NCBI RefSeq assembly: GCF_020535545.1 | Contig: NZ_CP084752.1 | Location: forward strand, 2,091,501-2,155,500 | Source: Roseateles sp. XES5 | GTDB lineage: Bacteria > Pseudomonadota > Alphaproteobacteria > Rhizobiales > Rhizobiaceae | DNA: 64,000 nucleotides | Direction of reading: 5' to 3' | Shown here: positions 1 to 7,262 of the stretch, one piece after another | Numbering within the stretch: position 1 is the first letter of the stretch | Layout of the letters: each line of letters starts with the position of its first letter | Notes under the pieces: model-generated | The model's input: only the letters and a program-made list of their open reading frames with translations | Database searches by the model: none | What the model was told of the DNA's origin: nothing | Made by a program: the position numbers and the translations under genes

Positions 1-1
1 G

Positions 2-760
2 GGAGAGGCGCCCTTGCGGATTCAAAAAGGCGATTTTCTTCTCGTGCCGTCGTCTCCCGCCTTTACGCTGAGCAGCCATCCTGGCATGGCATGCGAACCC
101 CGCGCGCCCATGGAGACGGCCGTCCGCCACGGCGAGACGGAGGGCGATCCCGATTTCGTCTCGCTCGGCGGCACCTTCCGCATCGAGGCGGCGAACGCGC
201 CGCTTCTGCTCGCGCTCCTGCCGCGGATCATCCATATCCCCGCCTCGGAGGGGCGGAGCGACAAGCTCGGCCGCGTGATCGGCCTCATCATGGAGGAATG
301 TTCAAGCGAGGATCCCGGCAGGGACATGATCCTGCCGCGCATGCTCGAAGTGCTTCTGATCGAGGCGCTGCGGGCGCAGGAGATCGCCGCCGATGCGGCG
401 CAAGCCGGCCTCCTGCGGGGGCTGCGCGATCCCGCGCTCGGCCGCGTGCTGCGCGCCATGCATGCGGACGTGCGGGCCGGCTGGACCGTGGCCGGCCTGG
501 CGAAGCTCGCCGGCCTTTCCCGTTCCGCCTTCGCCGCGCGTTTCGGCGCGATTCTCGGCTGTGGCCCCATCGAATATCTTGCCCGCTGGCGTATGGCGCT
601 TGCCAAGGACGCCCTGGTGCGCGGATCAAAAACGCTGGACAGAATCGCCGAGGAGGTCGGTTATGAATCGGCCAGTGCGTTCAGCACGGCCTTCCGCAAG
701 AGGCTCGGCTGCTCGCCCGGCCGCTTCGCCCGCACGGGCAGTGCGGCCAGTGTGGTCTAG
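2..760 (+). CDS. AraC-family transcriptional regulator, 5' truncated by window edge
   Basis: The frame is open to the left edge, so the true start lies outside the window; the TTG at 14 is only the first in-window start-like codon. The visible N-terminal part resembles the cupin-type sensing domain of AraC regulators. The last ~100 residues carry two helix-turn-helix units: the first around WTVAGLAKLAGLSRSAF, the second around LDRIAEEVGYESASAFS, followed by the typical FRKRLGCSPGRF ending. These domains are known to bind direct-repeat operators. It lies 116 bp upstream of a dehydrogenase gene in the same direction, so it may regulate that gene, which is inference. Family assignment is secure; the ligand is unknown. 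Confidence 0.88.
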   Translation, partial: GEAPLRIQKGDFLLVPSSPAFTLSSHPGMACEPRAPMETAVRHGETEGDPDFVSLGGTFRIEAANAPLLLALLPRIIHIPASEGRSDKLGRVIGLIMEECSSEDPGRDMILPRMLEVLLIEALRAQEIAADAAQAGLLRGLRDPALGRVLRAMHADVRAGWTVAGLAKLAGLSRSAFAARFGAILGCGPIEYLARWRMALAKDALVRGSKTLDRIAEEVGYESASAFSTAFRKRLGCSPGRFARTGSAASVV

Positions 761-876
761 GACGCTTCAGTCCTGCACGCATTTGGACGATCGAGCAATA
801 GAATTGGACTTTGAATTATGGTTCGTCCTGAATGAGGGGCGTATCCAGGGGACATCCGAAACGAATGGAGCCCCCA

Positions 877-1632
877 ATGCAAACGATCCTGATCACCGGC
901 GCATCTTCCGGCTATGGCCTTGAAACCGCCCGTCACTTTCTCGCTGGGGGGTGGAATGTCGTCGCCACCATGCGGCGGCCGGACCCCACCGTCCTGCCGC
1001 AGGCGGAAAACCTGCGCATCCTGCCGCTCGATGTCACCGATGCCGACAGCATCGCGGCCTGCATCGAGGCGGCCGGCTCGGTCGATGTTCTCGTCAACAA
1101 TGCCGGTATCGGTGTCGTCGGCGCTTTCGAGGCGACGCCGATGGCGCATATCCGCCGGGTATTCGATACCAACACCTTCGGCGTCATGGCCATGTGCCAG
1201 GCCGTCATCCCGCAGATGCGTGCCCGCCGGGCGGGCACCATCGTCAACGTGACGTCGAGCGTCACGCTGGCCTCGTTCCCGCTCGCCGCACCCTACAAGG
1301 CCAGCAAGCAGGCAATCGAGGGCTTTTCCGAAGCGCTCGCCGAGGAACTCGCCTTCTTCGGCATCCGCGTGAAGATCGTCGAGCCGGGTTATGCGCCGAC
1401 GACCCGCTTTGCCGGCAACAGCGCCATCAACCCGCTGGACCTGATCCCGGAGGCCTACCAACCCTTTGCCGCGCCGATTTTCGCCGAATTCGGCAACCCG
1501 AAGATGACGACGCGGGAAACCGACGTCGCCGGCGCCATCTGGGCGGCCGCAAACGACACCAGCGCCCAGCGCCATTTCCCGGCCGGAGAGGATGCCGTCC
1601 ACCTCGCGAAGATCCGCCAGTTCGGCGGTTGA
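877..1632 (+). CDS. SDR family NAD(P)-dependent oxidoreductase
   Basis: A classical short-chain dehydrogenase of 251 residues. The cofactor motif TGASSGYG sits at residues 7-14, NNAG follows near residue 70, and the catalytic Tyr-x3-Lys is in PYKASK near residue 145. I start at the ATG at 877 because a GGAG lies about 6 nt upstream and the Rossmann strand then begins at once; a longer frame starting at 832 would add an atypical extension. It follows an AraC regulator gene, suggesting an inducible catabolic or detoxification enzyme. The substrate cannot be read from sequence. The 3' end abuts a degraded transposase fragment. Confidence 0.9.
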   Translation: MQTILITGASSGYGLETARHFLAGGWNVVATMRRPDPTVLPQAENLRILPLDVTDADSIAACIEAAGSVDVLVNNAGIGVVGAFEATPMAHIRRVFDTNTFGVMAMCQAVIPQMRARRAGTIVNVTSSVTLASFPLAAPYKASKQAIEGFSEALAEELAFFGIRVKIVEPGYAPTTRFAGNSAINPLDLIPEAYQPFAAPIFAEFGNPKMTTRETDVAGAIWAAANDTSAQRHFPAGEDAVHLAKIRQFGG

Positions 1633-1669
1633 TCTGCCTGACGTCCCGCGCCGGTCGCGATTGGCTGGC

Positions 1670-1895
1670 GCGGGCCGGTACGGTTCTTGGGCAGGTCGGC
1701 GAAGGCCATGCCGTTGTCAGTCAGCACGGTATGGATCTTGTAGGGAAAGACCTCGACCACGTTGCGGAGGAAGGCCGTGCCTTCTATCTTTCCAGCGCAG
1801 TCGTGGAATTCGACATGGGTGAACTTGGGGACCCGGTCGATGGCGAGGAACATGATGAGCTTACCGTCGGCATGACGGAACAATGCCTACGGTCG
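1670..1895 (-). pseudogene. IS481-type transposase fragment (DDE core remnant)
   Basis: On the minus strand about 70 residues match the integrase core of IS481-like transposases: KLIMFLAIDR, a FTHVEFHD stretch, then VFPYKIHTVLTDNGMAFADL, which holds the second catalytic Asp region (LTDNG). There is a stop just upstream in this frame, no helix-turn-helix N-terminus and no C-terminal catalytic Glu, and the frame runs on into antisense of the upstream dehydrogenase. It is therefore a remnant of a larger element, without visible terminal inverted repeats. It marks the left side of a decayed accessory region. Confidence 0.75.
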
Positions 1896-1930
1896 TCTGA
1901 ATTGTCCACAAAGTCGTCGCCGATGGCCGG

Positions 1931-2338
1931 TCAATCACGAAATGCTCCAGCGACGATCCAGCCGATTGAGCGAAGAATCGCATAAGCGACAGCAGCACCG
2001 AAAGCGAAAACAGCCGAAAAAGTTAGTCGGTCGCTCACATCGATTTCATGGCGCGACATTCTGATCCCGTTTTCGGCTTCAAGTGCGGAGGCAAGAGTCT
2101 GAAAGCTCCCGTCTGAAAAAACTACATTTTCGCCTTGAAGCGTTGGGTGCGATCCGTAGAAATTTACGTCTTCAAATTTTGCAGCAGCGACTGGTGGAGA
2201 AACCCACCTCACGGCGGCGGACCCCAAGCAAAGCACTGCGGCGATCAAAAGTGGAACCCCAATCACAGTACCAATCCTGTGCGCGACTCGATGCACGCGC
2301 CGCGAGGGCAGAATTGGTGTCCCTTCTGGCCTACTCAT
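1931..2338 (-). CDS. hypothetical small membrane protein (second gene of a pair)
   Basis: A 135-residue protein I do not recognise. A basic N-terminus (RRVHRVAHR) is followed by a hydrophobic segment at about residues 22-45. A polar loop of roughly 55 residues comes next (EDVNFYGSHP and a DGSFQTLASALEAENGI stretch). A second hydrophobic segment near the C-terminus ends in IVAGAFRD. Topology suggests two membrane helices with the loop outside or in the periplasm. Its start overlaps the stop of the upstream membrane gene by 8 bp, indicating translational coupling. Base composition is visibly AT-richer than the flanking core genes, consistent with acquisition by transfer. Function unknown. Confidence 0.6.
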   Translation of the reverse strand: MSRPEGTPILPSRRVHRVAHRIGTVIGVPLLIAAVLCLGSAAVRWVSPPVAAAKFEDVNFYGSHPTLQGENVVFSDGSFQTLASALEAENGIRMSRHEIDVSDRLTFSAVFAFGAAVAYAILRSIGWIVAGAFRD

Positions 2339-2654
2339 AGCTGGCTCCAGTTATTGCAATAGAGACCCCTATGCCGAACATTACCAAGCTTGCGGGTATC
2401 TGGTTCAATATCTTCCACAACCCAATCCAGCTAGCGGGATAGTACAGCCACGTATATTCGGTTGGCATAGGGGAAAGAAACTGCCCTGCGGAAATGACAG
2501 AAAAGGAACTCCATACGCCGGATTGCAGGTATCCAAATATTTGAAGACCAAGTAGTGAGACGCCGGCCAATGCGATAAGCCCGCCAATCGCAACAATGCC
2601 GCCGCGAACGACAAAATCGAAGACGTCAAATACGTCCTTCGGCCACTGTGCCAT
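2331..2654 (-). CDS. hypothetical small membrane protein (first gene of a pair)
   Basis: A 107-residue protein starting MAQWPKDVFDVFDFVVRGG. A purine-rich ribosome-binding stretch (AGAGGGGG) lies about 5 nt upstream of the ATG at 2654; the same frame is open further upstream, but that part matches the remains of a nuclease gene instead. Two hydrophobic segments are visible, at about residues 17-45 and 78-104, separated by an aromatic-rich loop (MPTEYTWLYYPASW). It overlaps the next membrane gene by 8 bp. No catalytic motif is visible and no family is recognised. The pair sits in a decayed island beside tRNA-Leu. Confidence 0.6.
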   Translation of the reverse strand: MAQWPKDVFDVFDFVVRGGIVAIGGLIALAGVSLLGLQIFGYLQSGVWSSFSVISAGQFLSPMPTEYTWLYYPASWIGLWKILNQIPASLVMFGIGVSIAITGASYE

Positions 2655-2719
2655 GTTGCCCCCTCTTTTCGGGAACGATTCCATGGGATCAATCGGGAGT
2701 CGAGGGGGGTATCTACTCA

Positions 2720-3180
2720 CAGCGCACTTTAGGGCGACACAAGGCCGGTCGAAAGTGCCGGACCAAATGCCGGCTTTGGCCTCCTGCGCTTGGCGCTGCT
2801 CATTTGCTCTTGCTGTATTTTGGCCAGTCGACGGAGCGTTCGCTGGAACAAGCCAACGATTGAGGTCGGTGCTGTCCGCCCTGACGCAATCGGCGACGAT
2901 CCGCTCGCGGTTGCGTCCGGTGCGACGGCAAGAGGTCGGGCGGGATTCAGCTAGAAAGGTATCGAGCGCATAGCCGAGACCCGCCCGCATCGATAGGGAT
3001 GCCGTCGGCATCAAGGCAGCGCTGCCCTGCTTCCCGAGCGTCGACGCCGTCAAATCGGATTCGCACCCCCTGAACATCGATGGTGTCGCCGTCGACCACG
3101 GAGGCGCGGCCGACAATCTCCTCCGCATGCGCGCCGCCGCTCCCGAGCATCAGCGCCGCCGCAACAAACAAATGCTTCAT
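2720..3180 (-). pseudogene. thermonuclease-family (SNase-like) secreted nuclease, frameshifted
   Basis: The frame starting at ATG 3180 encodes a signal peptide (MKHLFVAAALMLGSGGAHA) and the SNase strand motif VVDGDTIDVQGVRIRFDGVDARE, then stops near 2947. The expected continuation appears in another frame: ALDTFLAESRPTSC, GRNRERIVADC, DLNRWLV. After a further shift comes SVDWPKYSKSK, then after another AKAGIWSGTFDRP. These are the successive blocks of one staphylococcal-nuclease-like domain, so at least two, probably three, frameshifts have broken a once intact gene of about 150 residues. The catalytic arginine/glutamate blocks are no longer in one frame. It is another decayed cargo gene of the island next to tRNA-Leu. 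Confidence 0.75.
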
Positions 3181-3393
3181 CGCACAAAATCTCAGTAACA
3201 GGTGCTGCTGTAACTGCTCGGCGTGGGCGTTCGAATCGCGGAAGATTTGATCCATGATCTACCGGCGGCCGCCGATCGTGCGAAAGTGAATGCCTCGGCC
3301 CCTGTCCCCGTGATCTACCACTTTGAAGCGCGCGCGTGATGAATCGCCGCACTGTCCTGAAGGTGGTGTCGTTTTAGCCACGACAGCACAGCA

Positions 3394-3657
3394 ATGGCGT
3401 CCGGGGACACGGTCCGAAGCAGCGCACAGGGTCGTATCGACGCCGCGGTAGAGCAGATCGAGCAAGCCTTATCGGAAATGCACCCTGGCTGGCGGATCGA
3501 CAAGCTGCGCGTGCTCGTTGGCCCCCAACGATACGTGTCAGGCGGGTTTGACGACTTGCCACACATCCATGTGGTGGCGCTGTTTGCGCACAACGACGCG
3601 GACGGTTTCAGAAGAGACTTCCGCTGGCACTACAACATGACCGACGTGCGAGCCTGA
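3394..3657 (+). CDS. hypothetical protein, 87 residues
   Basis: An open frame encoding a soluble, protein-like sequence: a helical N-terminal half (GRIDAAVEQIEQALSEM) followed by a mixed half with DKLRVLVGPQRYVSGGF and FRRDFRWHYNMTD. No signal peptide, membrane segment or recognised family is visible, and there is no strong ribosome-binding site before the ATG. It overlaps the 3' part of a degraded excisionase-like frame on the opposite strand, so only one of the two can be functional over 3538-3657. It may be a genuine island gene or a chance frame; I cannot assign a function. Confidence 0.4.
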   Translation: MASGDTVRSSAQGRIDAAVEQIEQALSEMHPGWRIDKLRVLVGPQRYVSGGFDDLPHIHVVALFAHNDADGFRRDFRWHYNMTDVRA

Positions 3658-3659
3658 GC

Positions 3660-3939
3660 AACGGCCGCGGCCGTAGGCAAGTTGATCGCTCTGCATGAGA
3701 TTGCGGATATGCTTTTCGGAGCAATGCCAGCGTTTGGCTCGCGTGGCAGGAGAAAACACTGCGGTCATTTCTGGCGGCGTGCTCTCAATCTCAGATAGGT
3801 GCTCAGCACGCGGCTGATGTCGCCCGTTCAATATAGATCCGTCAGCGCCGAGGACCATCGGGACGCCTTTTTCTCGCGCGATATCTGCGGCTGTGCGTAT
3901 ATCATCCGTGGACCACCTGCCCAATGCTGAAAGCGTCAC
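3660..3939 (-). pseudogene. excisionase-like helix-turn-helix gene, C-terminus lost
   Basis: The minus-strand frame from 3939 encodes an N-terminal segment (TADIAREKGVP-type helix, then MVLGADGSI). A MerR/excisionase-like helix-turn-helix follows around FSPATRAKRWHCSEKHIRNLMQSDQLAYGR at residues 62-91. Intact relatives continue with a strand such as FRLGxxLLRIP that completes the wing; here the reading frame diverges directly after the recognition helix. The gene lies just beyond the 3' end of tRNA-Leu, the usual place for the integrase and excisionase genes of an integrated element. No integrase gene remains. I read it as the recombination module remnant of an island. Confidence 0.55.
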
Positions 3940-4091
3940 CGTTGCTTCCTCATCAAGCGCGCAGGCGCCTGCACGTCCGCTCCCTCACGAAACCGTGAAA
4001 AGCCCCCTACCGTGTGCATAAAAGTGGATTTCCAGGGGGGAAGCCAGTCAGCTTCTATCGCGCTGATATTACAGTGCTTCTCCGAGAATTT

Positions 4092-4176
4092 TGGTGCCCC
4101 ATGCCGGAATCGAACCAGCACTCCTTTCGGAACTCGATTTTGAGTCGAGCGCGTCTACCAGTTCCGCCAATGGGGC
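4092..4176 (-). tRNA. tRNA-Leu (anticodon CAA)
   Basis: On the minus strand an 85-nt tRNA folds with acceptor stem GCCCCAT/ATGGGGC, discriminator A and an encoded CCA. The D arm contains AACTGGTAGAC. The anticodon stem is CTCGA/TCGAG with loop CTCAAAA, giving anticodon CAA. A long variable arm (TTCCGAAAGGAG) is typical of class II leucine tRNAs, and the T arm is GCTGG-TTCGATT-CCGGC. It decodes UUG. Its 3' end faces the decayed island at 1.6-4.1 kb, matching the standard orientation of tRNA-targeted integration. Confidence 0.96.
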
Positions 4177-4194
4177 ACGGCACTGAGCCATCGC

Positions 4195-4223
4195 CGTTTA
4201 CACGATGCGTCTGCGGGCGGCAA
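4195..4223 (-). promoter_or_regulatory. candidate promoter of tRNA-Leu
   Basis: On the minus strand TTGCCG (4218-4223) and TAAACG (4195-4200) are separated by exactly 17 bp. The predicted transcription start lies about 12 nt before the mature tRNA 5' end at 4176. This is a sequence-only prediction. Confidence 0.4.
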
Positions 4224-4346
4224 CCGGCAAATCGGGGTGGGGCGTGCGATCACTTATCCGTGCGGTGCATTTACAATGCGGCCCCGCCTGATAGAACTCG
4301 GCGCCATTTCGCCGGCACTTCCCGCCGGCTTCTCTGGACGGACCCC

Positions 4347-4850
4347 ATGACGGCACCCCTTTCCCGCAAGACCTCGGCAGGTCTTCTCTCGCTCGGTATG
4401 GCAGCCACCGTCGGCGGCGCGCTCGCCTTCGAACATATCGGCGGCTACATTCCCTGCGCGCTCTGCCTACTGCAGCGTGATCCCTATTACTACGGCATCC
4501 CGGTTGCGGTGGCGGCGCTGCTTTCCGCGCTCTTCGGTGGGCCGGTCTGGCTGACGCGGCTGCTGCTTGCCATCGCCGGCATCATGATGCTCGTCGGTGC
4601 GGGCATGGGCGTCTATCATGCGGGCGTCGAATGGGGCTTCTGGGAAGGGCCGGCGACCTGCGCGACCACGGCGCAGGGCGTGACGCAGAATGCCGGCGAC
4701 CTCTTGTCCGACCTCAACTCCAAGCACGGGCCTTCCTGCCAGGAAGCGTCCTTCCGTCTCCTCGGCCTCTCCTTCGCCGGCTGGAATGTGATTGCGAGCC
4801 TCATCCTCGCCGCGATCGCCTTTTCCGGCGTGCGGTCCGTGAAAGCGTGA
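4347..4850 (+). CDS. dsbB: disulfide bond formation protein B (DsbB)
   Basis: An inner-membrane quinone-linked oxidase that recharges periplasmic DsbA. The 167-residue protein has four membrane segments. The first periplasmic loop carries the redox pair in C37-A-L-C40. The second loop carries C105 and C131, nearly the same positions as the catalytic cysteines of the E. coli protein. I start at the ATG at 4347; the frame is open further upstream but crosses the tRNA-Leu gene, so it is not coding there. It stands alone, with the HNH nuclease gene convergent downstream. Length and all four cysteines fit the family, so the assignment is secure. Confidence 0.93.
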   Translation: MTAPLSRKTSAGLLSLGMAATVGGALAFEHIGGYIPCALCLLQRDPYYYGIPVAVAALLSALFGGPVWLTRLLLAIAGIMMLVGAGMGVYHAGVEWGFWEGPATCATTAQGVTQNAGDLLSDLNSKHGPSCQEASFRLLGLSFAGWNVIASLILAAIAFSGVRSVKA

Positions 4851-4917
4851 TGGCCGCAACCCGGCCCGAGGGCATGCCATGGCCGCAGGTGCGCGAGGCG
4901 CGCCTGCGCGGCGGGCA

Positions 4918-5475
4918 TCAGGGTTGCAGTTCGACGTCCCAGTAGAGATAGTCCATCCAGCTTTCATGCAGATAGTTGGGTGGAAACAGTCGCCCGTTGT
5001 TGTGCAGATCCTGAACCGAAGGCTGGTAGGGCTTCTGATGCGGGTGCATGCCCGCCTGCTTGGGCAGCTTGCTGCCTTTTCTCAAATTGCACGGGGAGCA
5101 GGCCGCGACCACGTTCTGCCAGGTCGTCTCGCCGCCATGGGCGCGCGGGATGACATGGTCGAAGGTCAGGTCGTCCGGCGACCCGCAGTACTGGCATTCG
5201 AACTTGTCGCGCAGGAACACGTTGAACCGGGTGAAGGCCGGGTGGCGTGAGGGCTGCACGTAGGTTTTCAGGCACACGACGCTTGGCAGGCGCATCGTGA
5301 AACTCGGGGACGACACCGAATGTTCGTATTCGGCGATGATGTTGACGCGGTCAAGAAACACGGCCTTGATCGCGTCCTGCCAGGACCACAGCGACAAGGG
5401 ATAATAACTCAGCGGCCTGTAGTCAGCATTCAGTACAAGGGCTGGCAGGGCCTGTGGTGAAACTGAAATCGTCAA
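4918..5475 (-). CDS. HNH endonuclease family protein
   Basis: A 185-residue protein with a C-terminal HNH fold. Zinc ligands C94-x2-C97 and C126-x2-C129 bracket the catalytic segment TFDHVIPRAHGG (D106-H107), and N130 closes the motif. The N-terminal 90 residues (LNADYRPLSYYPLSLWSWQDAIKAVF) are typical of the widespread chromosomal HNH protein of alphaproteobacteria, which is not part of a restriction system. The TTG start at 5475 has a GGAGAAG ribosome-binding site a few nt upstream. It converges on dsbB. The biological role of this subfamily is not established; nucleic-acid cleavage is the family expectation. Confidence 0.9.
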   Translation of the reverse strand: MTISVSPQALPALVLNADYRPLSYYPLSLWSWQDAIKAVFLDRVNIIAEYEHSVSSPSFTMRLPSVVCLKTYVQPSRHPAFTRFNVFLRDKFECQYCGSPDDLTFDHVIPRAHGGETTWQNVVAACSPCNLRKGSKLPKQAGMHPHQKPYQPSVQDLHNNGRLFPPNYLHESWMDYLYWDVELQP

Positions 5476-5580
5476 GGGCTTCTCCTGATCGATTCGGCAT
5501 CTGCCCTTCTATATTAGGCCCGTTGTTACAGCATTGTGAAGCCGGAATGGAAAAGCGAAAACAACGGATTTTCGCCGGCC

Positions 5581-6237
5581 TCAGCCTTCCAGCACCGGGG
5601 CCGCCTCGCGGCGCATTTCCCGCGCATAATAGGCCCAGAACAGCCGCGCCGAGACGCCTCGCCAGGGCGACCAGCTTTCCGCGATCCGGTCGAGTTCCTG
5701 CGGGCTCGGCCTGACGGGGAGACCGAATGCATGGGCGACGGCATTCTGCAGGGCGATATCGCCGGAGGGGAAGATGTCCGGGTGGCCGGCGCAGAACAGC
5801 AGATAGACGTCCGCCGTCCAGCGGCCGATGCCCTTGATCGCCGTCAGCCTGCGCGTGGCGGCGGACGCCTCCATGTGGCAGACGGCGTCGAGGTCGAGTT
5901 CGCCACGGTCGACGCTTTCCGCCGCGCGGCGCAGCGTTTCGGTCTTGGCGCGGGAGAGGCCGATGGTGCGGCAGTCCTCGTCGGTAAGGCCGAGGATGTG
6001 ATGGGGCGTGATGTCGCCGGCCGTCTCCTCCAGCCGGCACCAGAGGGCATCGGCGCTGGCACGGGAAACCATCTGCGCCACGATGATGCCGGCAAGGCCT
6101 CGATAGCCCGGCGAAAGCCGGCGCAGGGGCACGGGGCCGGCCTTGTCGATGACATTGAAAAGGCGCACGTCGATGAGCGCGAGGTCGACGAGACCCGCGG
6201 CCACATCCGCATCCGTCCTGATCATGTGCAGTTGCAT
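5581..6237 (-). CDS. DNA-3-methyladenine glycosylase II (AlkA-like)
   Basis: A base-excision repair glycosylase that removes alkylated purines. The 218-residue protein shows the helix-hairpin-helix signature LTAIKGIGRWTADVYLL (residues 131-147). It is followed by the catalytic aspartate in FPSGDIALQ (D160) of the HhH-GPD superfamily. The iron-sulfur cysteines of the MutY/Nth branch are absent, which points to the AlkA branch. It lacks the extra N-terminal domain of E. coli AlkA, as common in alphaproteobacterial short forms. It is followed 105 bp downstream by the HNH gene on the same strand. ATG start at 6237; an internal Met at 6225 is an alternative. Confidence 0.9.
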   Translation of the reverse strand: MQLHMIRTDADVAAGLVDLALIDVRLFNVIDKAGPVPLRRLSPGYRGLAGIIVAQMVSRASADALWCRLEETAGDITPHHILGLTDEDCRTIGLSRAKTETLRRAAESVDRGELDLDAVCHMEASAATRRLTAIKGIGRWTADVYLLFCAGHPDIFPSGDIALQNAVAHAFGLPVRPSPQELDRIAESWSPWRGVSARLFWAYYAREMRREAAPVLEG

Positions 6238-6269
6238 GGTTCCCGGCGGTCCCTGCGCTCAGCCTGTCG

Positions 6270-6294
6270 CGCAAAAGCGTATGGCGGTTTTGCG
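6270..6294. repeat. short palindromic repeat copy (REP-like)
   Basis: CGCAAAA (6270-6276) pairs with TTTTGCG (6288-6294). The 23-base core at 6273-6295 matches the core of the larger element at 29842-29936 at 18 of 23 positions by my alignment, both ending GCGGTTTTGCGG. It lies in the gap between the divergent glycosylase and gluQ genes. Confidence 0.5.
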
Positions 6295-6353
6295 GTACAT
6301 CCTGCAAGAAAGCAACCTGTGGCGCGTCCCGCCGCTTCGTGTCAGAAAACCGC

Positions 6354-7262
6354 ATGCAGAGCCCCTTGTCAAAACACCGTGTCTTCCGCTTCGCGCCGAG
6401 CCCGAATGGTCTCCTGCATCTCGGCCATGCGCTGTCGGCGATTCTGAACCACGCGCTTGCCGCGGCCTGCGGCGGCCGCTTCCTGCTGCGCATCGAGGAT
6501 ATCGATCCGGCCCGCTCCAGGCCGGAATTCGAGGCGGCGATCTATCGCGACATCGCCTGGCTCGGGCTCGACTGGGAGGCGCCTGTGCGCCGGCAGAGCG
6601 AGCATCTCGCCTTCTATGGCGAAGCGCTGGAACGGCTGAAGGCAATGGGCGTGCTTTATCCGGGGTTCCTCAGCCGCGGGGAGGTGAAGGCGCGCGTCCA
6701 GGCGCATGAGGCGGCAGGTTTCGTCTGGCCGCGCGATCCCGACGGCGCGCCGCTCTATCCGACGGAGGAGCGGACGCTCGACCGGGATCAGGCGCTCGCC
6801 TGGATCGCGGCAGGACGGCAGCATGCCTGGCGGCTCGACATGGACAAGGCCCGCGCGCTGGCGCCGGATCGGCTGGACTGGTTGGAAACGGGCGCGGGAC
6901 CAGCGGGAGAGACGGGGATCGTCGGCGCGTGGCCGGAGCAGTGGGGCGACGTCATTCTCTCCCGGCCGGATGCGCCGGCCAGCTACCATCTCGCCGTGGT
7001 GCTCGACGATGCCGCGCAGGACATTACCGATGTGGTGCGCGGCCAGGATCTCTTCCATGCGACGGCGGTGCACCGCCTCCTGCAAAGCCTGCTCGGCCTG
7101 CCGGCGCCGACCTATCGGCATCACGGGCTGGTGCCGGGGCCGGGCGGGAAGAAGCTCTCGAAAAGCAACCAGGATACGGGTATTGCCGCCTATCGGGAAA
7201 AGGGCGTCTCACCGGCCGGCATTCGCGCCCTGCTCGCGGGCTATGGCTTCGTCTTCCATTGA
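6354..7262 (+). CDS. gluQ: glutamyl-Q tRNA(Asp) synthetase
   Basis: A truncated glutamyl-tRNA synthetase paralogue that attaches glutamate to the queuosine base of tRNA(Asp). The 302-residue protein has the HIGH-type motif in FAPSPNGLLHLGHAL, the IEDIDPARSRPEF motif and the KLSKS loop (KKLSKSNQD), but no anticodon-binding domain. I chose ATG 6354 because the catalytic core then begins at residue ~11 as in the family; a GTG at 6339 is possible. Oddly, the zinc-ligand cysteines found in the E. coli enzyme (LYPxCxC region) are replaced by LYPGFLSR, so this is a zinc-less variant. Its last 54 bp overlap the convergent yihY gene. Confidence 0.9.
   Translation: MQSPLSKHRVFRFAPSPNGLLHLGHALSAILNHALAAACGGRFLLRIEDIDPARSRPEFEAAIYRDIAWLGLDWEAPVRRQSEHLAFYGEALERLKAMGVLYPGFLSRGEVKARVQAHEAAGFVWPRDPDGAPLYPTEERTLDRDQALAWIAAGRQHAWRLDMDKARALAPDRLDWLETGAGPAGETGIVGAWPEQWGDVILSRPDAPASYHLAVVLDDAAQDITDVVRGQDLFHATAVHRLLQSLLGLPAPTYRHHGLVPGPGGKKLSKSNQDTGIAAYREKGVSPAGIRALLAGYGFVFH

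Noticed and set aside
784..828. GGACGA and TCGTCC inverted ends between the AraC regulator and SDR genes as an operator
   Set aside because: The arms are only 6 bases and 32 bp apart; AraC sites are usually direct repeats, so this is not supportable.
3225..3245. TTCGAATC sequence resembling a tRNA T loop
   Set aside because: No acceptor or anticodon stem can be formed around it; it is an isolated match.
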